From Trichoplax sp. H2 (taxonomy: Eukaryota > Placozoa > Uniplacotomia > Trichoplacea): a stretch of DNA of 64,000 nucleotides. The DNA is taken from assembly GCA_003344405.1 (NCBI GenBank), contig NOWV01000121.1, forward strand, positions 62,001 through 126,000, given 5' to 3'. Under the pieces are notes generated by a model. That model made no database searches. It saw only the letters and a program-made list of their open reading frames with translations, and was not told the DNA's origin. Numbering within the stretch: the first letter of the stretch is position 1; the number at the start of each line of letters is the position of its first letter. The position numbers were made by a program, and so were the translations under genes. Of the stretch, positions 52,010 to 61,573 are shown one piece after another.

Positions 52010-53160
52010 TTAGTAGCACGTGATAATGTACCAGATTTTGTTTATCGATAATACTGATATTGTTATACTGTACTGTACTGTATAAAAATCATCGTTAAGG
52101 TGGAATAACTAGCATAAATAGCGACGAGATAAATAAGTTACGAGCTCTATCGGTATATCCAATAAGGAGGAACAACTAGCATAAATAGCGACGAGATAAA
52201 TAAGTTACGAGCTCTATCGGTATATCCAATAAGGAGGAACAACTAGCATAAATAGCGACGAGATAAATAAGTTACGAGCTCTATCGGTATATCCAATAAG
52301 GAGGAACAACTAGCATAAATAGCGACGAGATAAATAAGTTACGAGCTCTGTCGGTATATCCAATAAGGTGGAACAACCAACATAAATAGCGACGAGATAA
52401 ATAAGTTACGAGCTCTATCTGTATATCCAATAGGATCTCGAGCTCTTACAACGTGTTCGATTATACTTACTATACAGTGTACAGTACAGTATATTACTGT
52501 AGTAATCGAAAGGCGAGATTAGAAATATGTAATGTACAGTATATGCTCTCAATTCATTCTATTTGATCTACAGCGGCCAAGAGTGGACGTGAATATGCAA
52601 CATTGATTGTTATTATCTACTGCGTAAAAGGAACTTTACTGCACACCACTGTTATACACCGCTATGTAGTAGGAAAATAGTAATGAAAAATCATTTCAGA
52701 ATAATAAATCTTAAAAAGTATTCCGCGCCAGTGTCTTTTAGCCGCCACTTGTACAAATACGATGCTGTGATAAATTGCTTTGCACGAATTATCGTATATC
52801 AATTGATGAATGGTAGCAAATCATACTCGGCGATCTAAAATTGGCCAATATACAATATATACTGTACGCGTATATAATATAAATTCACTGAGGTACATGC
52901 TATTCATATAGTAGATTTTATTATGATAAAAAACTACGAAATCATGATTGCACAATTTATAAGTGAGCGTTCTAGTTGATAATATGTTAATATATATAAT
53001 AATGGTTTCTTATTTCTACACTTGCTACCTGCTAGTTCACGACAATTTCCATTTTGAGACATACTGCCGACTACAACTAAAAGTCACAGAGATGGCTACA
53101 CGTATTCGTTACTGTAAATGAAAATAATTAAGAACGACAAAATTCTATTTTAATCTCTAG

Positions 53161-53832
53161 ACGCAGCAAATTGATCCTGATTTGGCTTTGATCGTTCTAC
53201 TACAATTTGATAAAACTATTAATTCCGCATTAGCAAATCGGTTACGCACTAGAATGTCATTTAAGGTAAGTTTTATATCAGTTAGGAACGCTTGAAAGTG
53301 CTCAACTACTTCACTTTTTTATCGACCAAATTGCTGTGCATGTTTTACTGAAGCAAAATATCTCTTATCCACTACTTTATAAAGTATACTGTAGTCGTTA
53401 TACTGTACTAATGAATAATAGTATAGAGTTTTTCTAACTGCAAGAACGATGTATTGATGTTGTGGAAAGAATCGTATGAGTCAAGAAGAATCCTATAAGT
53501 GTCTTTACAATTTATGCAGTATTAGATATGTACAACACAGTCCACTACGAAATATTTTAATATTATCTTAATCCGCATTTCTAACCCATTGTAAGTACAG
53601 TATTAGCGACGATGAGCAAAAAACTTACAAGGAAATCTAAGCGTTTTCTGCTTCATGTTTTATTTAGGGACATTTACGAACATACAGGTTTTGTGATAGT
53701 GTTTGGACTTTAATTGTTGAAAATGCGGAATTCCGTGAGACCGGAAGCGATACACACTCGTTTAAGGTTGACAAATTGAAAGTAGTTGCTTGTGACGGTA
53801 AAACAAGTGGCCTAGAATGTAAGGAACTTTAA
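53161..53832 (+). CDS. GTF2A2: Transcription initiation factor IIA gamma subunit (first exon not located)
   Basis: Exons 53161-53265 ([20 protein letters not shown], ..[10 protein letters not shown]) and 53668-53832 ([19 protein letters not shown], ..[15 protein letters not shown], stop TAA at 53830). Both are phase 0 and give 89 codons. TFIIA gamma is about 109 aa in human; it forms a four-helix bundle and beta-barrel with TFIIA alpha/beta and stabilises TBP on the TATA box. The missing about 24 residues (the first helix, normally around a YxLYRxTTLG motif) must be in an upstream exon, which I could not find between the satellite and 53160 or in the satellite flanks. An insertion [14 protein letters not shown] replaces the human REVTELIKVDK stretch. 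Confidence 0.9.
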
Positions 53833-56790
53833 CTAGAGTACCGATTCTCTTCCTGACCAAGTCAATACATCACTCCGATATCTTTTGCTAATTATAGTAT
53901 TTATAGCCAAACTGACGTGAATTCATCCAGTTAAACACTAACAGTAAACCCATTACAGTATTATGTTATTAAGTAATTAATGTACCTACTATGAATTAAC
54001 CGGACAAGGATGCCTAGTTAAACTTCAAGCTTAAAATATCCTGTGCATACACACAGTATTGGTTTAAGAAATCTACTATCTATTACATTGATTTGAAACA
54101 TAAGTACACTATTATACAACTTCGCCTCATTACATATACTGCAATATTGTTGCAAGGTTAATATTCTATACACATCAGTGTCATAACATTAATTAATTAA
54201 CATATACCTAGATCTTGTCCGCCTTAGTTGATACTACCAAAGTAGCATTGTTGTTCTGCAGTTTCGAACGCTCTCATTGGATATATATTTGATGCCCTGC
54301 CCTCTTTTATCATTTTATATATATATAATCTAAACCGTTTTAAGATGTGAAAATAAATTGATAGATAACATATCGATGTATTAATAATATGTTTGAAAAT
54401 CACAAAAACTGAAGTATTCTTTGTTCACTGAATTCTTGTGACACTTTTCTATTTACCCAAAATAGTTTGATGAACTTCAAATCCTGACAAGCTAGACAGA
54501 AATAAAACCTTACAGTCGATACCATTTAATTAGACGATCTCAGCATTCCACAATAAATCTGAAGTCCGGACATCGCGATACCATAGTTATCACGGAAATA
54601 AAAATATATCCCAATATCTTCTGGTGGAAATATATTATTATATCAGTGAAAATAAATCATGCTATGTTTCTCTTAGGCCTTCATTTCTTTGCATTTACGT
54701 GCTAATGTTCAACTATTTCAATATGATTTATGTTGCCTAAGTAAGATTATATCTGAAATGCCTATTTCTGTACACATGATCATTTAGATAGCTTATAGAG
54801 AAATATTGAAGGACTAAAATATTTAAAATGTAAATCTGTGAGCTTATAAATCCTTGGATAATTAATTTAGCAACTAATTGTATTATTATTGTATTCATTA
54901 GATTTCATACTTGACAAGTAAATCCATGATATCGAAAATATTTAAAATAATAAATTTATTTAGATTGTACTGAAACGAGTATTTATAATTTACTATCATT
55001 TCTAAGCATTACTCAAGGCATGCCAGTGATACTGTCCATCATGCATCTTGCATGTACGGTATTGAAGACTGTCAGTTGCAATTACTGTAAAGTCGTCATG
55101 GAACTAATAGAGCGATGAGTTAATCTACCGTATGGATCGCAATCTTATTATGATGAGTTAGACCCGTTAGGGTAAAGGGTATTTTGCTAGTTATTACGTT
55201 CATGAAAGTTATCTGGAAAACAGCCAGCTCTGACAGCATATACTTTACTAGTTGTAATTACATACGTGGTACATATATTATTTATGCATTAAGACTACAG
55301 AAGGGGAACGTTTATGATAACATCATAGCGTAGTGTATCATTACTGTACACATGAAGCCATTAAAACTATTTGAAAACTTTAATAATATGATTGAATACG
55401 CGCAGATATAATAGGTTGTTAATAAGAAAGGGTGACAAATCTAGTGTCTGATGGTAGCAAAATAGATAGAATGAAAAACTACTGACTTCAGTCCAGAGGA
55501 GCAGTAAAGTTTTACACCGTAGTATCATACGAACAGGTTACATTAATATTCTAATTTCTTGTAACAGCATTTAATGTAGTTCCCTTATACAATAATGTTG
55601 TAAGTCCTGGTAGATATTTAGTAAAGAAAATAATAAGAATGGCCTCTCACATTAAATCGGAATGACTGTCTTATCGACTGTAATCACAACACGTTTATAA
55701 AACGTAGGAGAAATCGGTAGCGATTTAAGCCTCCACGAAATTTATTTTTTACACAGTTTATGAACTAGCAGCTATTATAAATTATAATCAAAATTCTAAT
55801 AAATTAGATCTTCCAACACTAAATTATCATCATCGCAGTGTTGTACGGCAATCAATAAATTTTAATTTTAATTATAGTCAATGAACGTATAATAATGGAT
55901 AAAATGTGTATTTTTGATCTAATTAATATCGGGTGCAGTGATTATAATGATGAACTTCACAATATTGAAATATCTTTGATCTCGAAAGAGGAACATATAA
56001 ATTATTTATAGGCCTTTTAAATCTACCATGAGTCAGTAACACCCTTTCATATTTACCATGCATACAATATATGGCAATCATCCAAAATCTATTCATATCT
56101 ATTAAGAACACCGATACCCGCATCTTAACATTCCTAGATAGTTTGACTTCGTAGGCTATACAATGTAGATTATACGATACTTCAATTTTATAGTAATTGT
56201 AAATGAAATCAAACAAAATTCACTGATTCTTAAAATACTGACAATAACTTAACTTACTCTAATACACTAACAGTCTAGTTCAGTTTGAAGGTAATCGTAT
56301 GTGGTAAATTGTTGATTCCATTACATCTGTACATTTATGCTATACGAACCTGCAGTTATAACTACCGAAGTCTGTTAACTTTTATTATAAATTCGACGCA
56401 ATTATTATATACTTTCTATGCATGAAATACACGGCAGGAATTGCAATATTTATGAACTGAAATACGTTTTACGAATTTCACATGTTACTTATAAATCGAT
56501 TAAACATAGAATCAAAGAGCTCTTGTAACAGAAAGACTGGTTAGAACTCAAAATTTGAAACATTTACGCAAATTAATATTTTCTATTGTTACTTTTAATT
56601 ATAATAGATACCACCTCGAATACACTATGTTCAAAATAAAACTTTGATGCATACAATTTAAAATGTACAATATTAATATTTTAATACCGAGAGGTGATAA
56701 AAATGTAATGATATTCTTTGTCTATTCTAATATCCGTATCTATTTATATTGTATTACACAGCAACGTCAACAAATTCAATTGCTCTAATA
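53833..56790. other. Convergent 3'-3' spacer GTF2A2 / glycosyltransferase B
   Basis: About 3 kb, AT-rich. The 97-codon minus-strand open frame at 55923-56216 shows no family features. No palindromic repeat arrays. Confidence 0.5.
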
Positions 56791-59589
56791 TTACGGATCT
56801 CGACCTATACACTTATCATAAACACCAGGAAACTTTACGCACACTATCTGGAAATGCTTTCTATTCGGATATAACGATCTTGTCTTGGGACACATACACT
56901 TGACAGACATGTATGGTGTCCAATTGCTTGGATTACAGTACATACCGAAAAGATCTCGTTCACCCGTATTCAAGGTGATCTTATTTAGATCTACTAAACG
57001 AGGAGATTTTGACCATGCAGGATTTGGCTAAAAAGTTGTGCATAGAATGTTATTGACCATAAATCAGCCTTGTTAATGCCATATATATACAATACTTCAT
57101 TTACTGAATTCGTTCATAAGACAGCATAATAATCTAAAAAAGCTTTTATACACGAATAGCTGACCTCAATCCTACGTCTTTTCTTTCCATCTCCAGTATG
57201 CCCAAGCCCTATTGCACCAATATGCCATATTCGTCCAAGAGTCGGAACAATCACATTGTAGCGACCTACCCAAAGCCAACCAAGGGCCTCAGACCAATCG
57301 TTGACTTTGATTGTTAAGAAACGAGACGTTTTAATTTCTCTCCAAACAGAAGCGTTGAATGCGTACGCCATGCCGGGAAAGAAGAGCATATATCTTCAAA
57401 GAAACATAAACAAAGAAATTATGTACATACATAAGCGAGCAGCAAATAGATTATTTTATGTATATGTAGATAAAGTAACATGCAGAATTTTTGGTAATAG
57501 TATTGCTATGTATTACTTTCAAAAGCCTAATACTACTTAAAGTTTATGCTTTCGAAATTACACACCGAATCACCACCGTATCTGGGTGAGGATTTACAAG
57601 ATTTTCTCCTGACCATCCCCCAAGTCCAACAGCAACAGTCTTATAACGCGAATTTTTGATCTGTAACATGTACCATATCATCTTGATGGCGTCTTTCGAA
57701 AGCTCGATATCGTCCTCTAAAAAGAGAACATCTTCCTCATATGCAGATCCCAAACCAAAGATATCTACGAGTAAAAGCACCAGAGTACTTGAGAATATTC
57801 CTCAAACGATTCAAATTGATCAAGTGATGTCATTTTTTATTATAGGTAGAAACGCTAGTGCTAGCCAATACACGATATATTAGCTTTCAATTGTTGAATA
57901 CTTGTAGACATATCTATAAGTATCTCAAGTTATACTTTAACAATTCATACCTTATCGTATTATCATACAAAATAATGGATACTCGTATAATTTTAATTAA
58001 GCACAGGACTGTACGTTGTAACTTTCAATTAGCGCAGGGTAGAGGCACAATGCTATTAATATTTACATCAAAATATTATGTTACTCTGACTACCTGTTAT
58101 CTAGACATTATTTCAGCAGAAAAGGTAAAACTGCATAGGCAGTATCGTGTATTGTACTGTACTAGAGATATAATCGTGTTTTGCCTAAATAGCTACAAGT
58201 GAAGAAGTTTGAAATGTATGACATCTACTAATAAGTTAATAGCATTGCATCTAAATGGCTATCTAAAAGTAATATAACGACAATGAAATTCACGAGTAAA
58301 AGTAATTATGAGTTAATTTTATGCCACATCGCTTGTATCCACTTTGAAAGTATCAAGCATATCATGTAACAAACATCCACGTACAATACTGTAGGTTTAA
58401 AGATTTATCCAGCTTTTGGTATACTTCTGGCGTGCATGACAACACGATCATAATTACTTCATGCTCATGGATTCTATAATTGAACATTTTAGATGATGGA
58501 TGACAGCGTGCGCATAGAACTGCATTTACAATTTACAAGTACAACTTGACATAGATACAAGCATATTTTACACTTGCGATACATTACAATATTTATCTAC
58601 AGTAGACAAATATACTGGTTCAGCTCTAGGTTGAATGCTGTATCGATACAGCAGGTAGATACGTAATATAGTGGCGTCGATTGCTAAATTAAATGATGAC
58701 ACAGATCCTGTAGATGATAGCAAATAGTGAAGGAACTTAATCTCATCATTAAGAAATTTGATACTATTGATACAACACACACACAATTAACCATTATTGA
58801 TAACCTCAAGCTAATCTTAAGAATTTAAGTATTGCAAAAAATAGATTGCCGCACCAATAGAATGTACTTGATTGACTGTTTCATCGATCCAATTTCTTCT
58901 TTAAGTTAATGTACAGTATAGTATATTGCTGTGTCTATATACGATTATATATGCAAATCTGCATGGCACTAAATTTTGATCGAAAATACCATGCGTCAAT
59001 ATGATAAGCTACTTTACTACAATTGTGTAAAATTGTGCAGAAATGTAAATAGGTTTTAGCGATCAAGATTTACACCATCGTTCCATTACAATGATACAGT
59101 ACCTTTATCCTCGAAAGTCTGCTTTACAACATTATACCACTGTTGTTTATATTCTTTTGCATTTCTACGTTTACTCTGTGTAATTATAGTTTTAGTCTTG
59201 CAAAATTTTACACCTGCAATAAGTTGGTTGGTTTTTTTGATATCTTCATCTTTGACGACTGGTGATTTCTGACATGCGAATAAACATGTGCTATTAGGAT
59301 GTAGACCATCAATATCTCGTAGCGAACGCAATAATCGTGACATATATTCGTGCCGATATGAACAGAAAATCACCATAGGAATCTTTATACTGGTAAAATT
59401 ACTTTCGAAGGTTAATGGAGGAGCCGTTGCCAGTGTAACTTCATTATTAGTAAAGGTAATTCCATTAAGATCAGTATCTTTACTTTTCGATATATCAATG
59501 TCTTTATGATTATAACTAGAATTTCTAATTTTTATAATAAACATGAATGCGGTGATTACAATAATAACTAAGAAGCAACGATGCCTCAT
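56791..59589 (-). CDS. GT13-like N-acetylglucosaminyltransferase, paralogue B
   Basis: Exons (minus): 59103-59589, 57566-57764, 57165-57393, 56791-57027; 1152 nt, 383 aa. Exons 2-4 are 199, 229 and 237 nt, exactly as in paralogue A, with the same phases (1, 2, 0). The N-terminal anchor is CFLVIIVITAFMFIIKI. The stem is about 60 residues shorter than in A. Conserved blocks: IPMVIFCSYRHEYMSRLLRS, KFCKTKTIITQSKRRNAKEY, VLFLEDDIELSKDAIKMIW with the metal-binding EDD, VGLGGWSGENLVNPHPD, FPGMAYAFNASVW, NDWSEALGWLW, LGRIWHIGAIGLG, and a C-terminal cysteine module (FGMYC, KCMCPKTRSLYPN, IVCVKFPGVYDKC). Probably a Golgi type II glycosyltransferase of unknown acceptor. The first intron (about 1.3 kb) is much longer than in A (about 190 bp). 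Confidence 0.86.
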
Positions 59590-60194
59590 TTTTGAATTGC
59601 ACGACCGTTATTGCAGCAAAGGAATGAAATCGTTCAACAGTAAAATTGGAAATGTAGCTAAAATTGAATCAATAAGACGGTGTTACAAAGTTGATAGCGT
59701 AGTTACAGTATGTATCAAGCACAGCGGTACAATAAGGAGGCAAACTTCAAGATGGAAGGCAAAATCGATCGTGATTTTTTTAGTTTACATCGATATTTTA
59801 CATCCTAAGCAGAACCGCATAATACGAGTACGGTGAGTTGCACGATGGCGTTTGTGATGCTCCAGTTGTCTTGCACTATCGAATACTGTCAATCCCAACC
59901 AATTGGTGTCGAAGGTTTCGGCCTTGTACCCAGTTCTATACGAATAAATGTGCTTTGCTTATAGCATGGTATAATTCAGATATTACGATCTATAATTCAT
60001 TTATTTATTAATTAATCAATGAATAAACGCAGATTTAAATCGCTGGGTTAAGAGTGTTTCAAAATCGTGACCTGGATCAGCTCCTACACGATGAATCATT
60101 ATGCAGTCAACAAAGCAACGTTGCAGGTGTGATGTGTACTCAGGTGTCCGTACCCGACAGAGACTGTTACGGTAACAGTGTTCCCAGCGACTGT

Positions 60195-60425
60195 AGTGTA
60201 CAGTGTACAGTACAAGGGACTTCTAACTGTACTGTACTGTACACTGTACCGTACAGTAATCCAATTTCCATGAGTCATGTGACGTACAGTACAGTTAACT
60301 GTAGCCTTTGCGTCTACAGTACTGTACACAGTACAGTACAGTGTATAGTACTGTACAGTACAATACTGTAGTGCGTGTGCATGTGACTGTACTGTACTGT
60401 ACACTGTACAGTACAGTATACAGTA
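60195..60425. repeat. Palindromic TGTAC/GTACA array
   Basis: Repeated runs such as ACTGTACTGTACACTGTACC, CAGTACTGTACACAGTACAG and ACTGTACTGTACACTGTACA alternate orientation over 230 bp. The apparent reading frames translate to Y-C-T-V repeats and are not genes. Confidence 0.85.
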
Positions 60426-60639
60426 TAAAAAGAAGAAAGGCACGATAGTATGTACCTTACTAAAATGAAAGAGAGAAAGGCGGGAAACGACTTGTGGTGC
60501 AAAATAATGGGGTGGATTTACCATTTTCAGGTCATCCTACCTGTATACAGTACTATAGTAAGTACCCAGTACTTAACCGTTAGCAGCTAATTTAATATGT
60601 AGCGCTTAGACGCCTTACGTTAACGATCGTGCCTGGTGC

Positions 60640-61250
60640 AGTACAGTACTGCACTGCAGAAAGGATGTTGGTACTGTACACTGTACAGTCTACTGTACTG
60701 TACAGAGTACACGATGCACTACTGCACTACTGCACTGTAGAATACGGAACGGAACGGAATCACATTAATCACATTAGTGATTAATTCCGTATTCCATACC
60801 GTTCCGTTGAAAATGCAAAACTTTACAGTACTGTACTGTATGCTACAGTATTAATTTGGACAGGCTCGCAAAATATTTTTTCTGTATACTGTACACTGTA
60901 CTGTACAGGATTGTACAGTACACAGTACAGAACTGACATCTACGGTACTGTACACTGTACAGTACTAAACACAACTGCACTGTAGAATACGGAACGGAAT
61001 CACATGGATTCGTGATTCCGTTCCGTTCCGTATTCCATACCGTTCCGTCGAAAATACAAAATTTTACAGTACTGTACTGCATGCTACAGTATTAACTTGG
61101 ATAGGCTCGCAAAATATTTTCTCGGCATACTGTATACACTACTATACAGTACTGTACAGAACTGACATCTACGCTACTGTACAGTACTAAACACTACGGA
61201 CTGTAACTCACTGTACTGTACAGTACAGTACTGTACAGTGTACAGTGTAA
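60640..61250. repeat. About 240-bp tandem duplication with GGAACGG hairpins and GTAC arrays
   Basis: GTAGAATACGGAACGGAATC at 60737 recurs at 60982, and GCTACAGTATTAA at 60843 and 61083. Each copy contains an inverted repeat (GAATACGGAACGGAATCACA against its complement, about 60739-60795 and 60984-61035) followed by ACCGTTCCGT and GTAC palindromes, then GGCTCGCAAAATATTTT. The second copy's stem is nearly perfect. Confidence 0.85.
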
Positions 61251-61573
61251 TGGTGTATTTAATTTCAAAATTTTATTTCAGAAGCTAGCGCGTACCCAAG
61301 TAGAGATTTCTCTTGCTCTACAACTTGTAGTCTTTGGCCCTCAGTATATTACTTTCATATTTTTACAATGGAGAAAATTTCATTTCTACGATAATTATCC
61401 ATCGAACGAGTGGTACACTGATAGCTGCACTCTTTTACTCATAAGATTGTAGTACTGTATTTCTTTCTTAGCAGTTGTTGTTAATAGATAGTACAATATA
61501 CGTTCGATAACACTTCCATTCAAGCTTTGCCTTCATTAATTGATTTATATTTAATACGATCGATCTCAGACAA

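Larger units (their letters stand above)
51495..52431. repeat. 67-bp tandem satellite, at least nine copies across two gaps
   Basis: Unit starts AAGGWGGAACAACTAGCATA and ends CGGTATATCCAAT. Copies start at 51495, 51562, (partial from 51755), 51801, 51868, 52097, 52164, 52231, 52298 and 52365, exactly 67 bp apart within blocks. Each block ends in AGGATCTCGAGCTCTTACAA plus a short GTAC palindrome and, where visible, begins after a TAGCACGTGATAATGTACCA leader, so a higher-order unit is repeated three times. Copies differ by only a few bases, mostly GTCGG/ATCGG/ATCTG and ACTAGC/ACCAAC. Confidence 0.92.
50059..53160. other. Spacer between glycosyltransferase A and GTF2A2, repeats and two assembly gaps
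   Basis: Holds palindromic GTAC arrays (50170-50820), the 67-bp satellite (51495-52431), and presumably the start exon of GTF2A2. An open frame at 50878-51129 (starting [16 protein letters not shown]) is not assignable to a family. Confidence 0.5.
59590..61573. other. Divergent intergenic space glycosyltransferase B / PPIP5K
   Basis: Contains two palindromic GTAC fields (60195-60425 and 60640-61250), the second with duplicated GGAACGG hairpin blocks. Presumably both promoters lie here. No coding exon supported. Confidence 0.6.

Noticed and set aside
51495-52431. Regular 67-bp direct repeats suggesting a CRISPR array
   Set aside because: Units abut with no unique spacers, there are no cas genes, and the surrounding DNA is intron-rich animal sequence. 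It is a satellite.
55923-56216. 97-codon minus-strand open frame
   Set aside because: No recognisable family, isolated in a convergent spacer.
60099-60524. 141-codon minus-strand open frame upstream of PPIP5K
   Set aside because: Mostly translation of the palindromic GTAC array; no family similarity.
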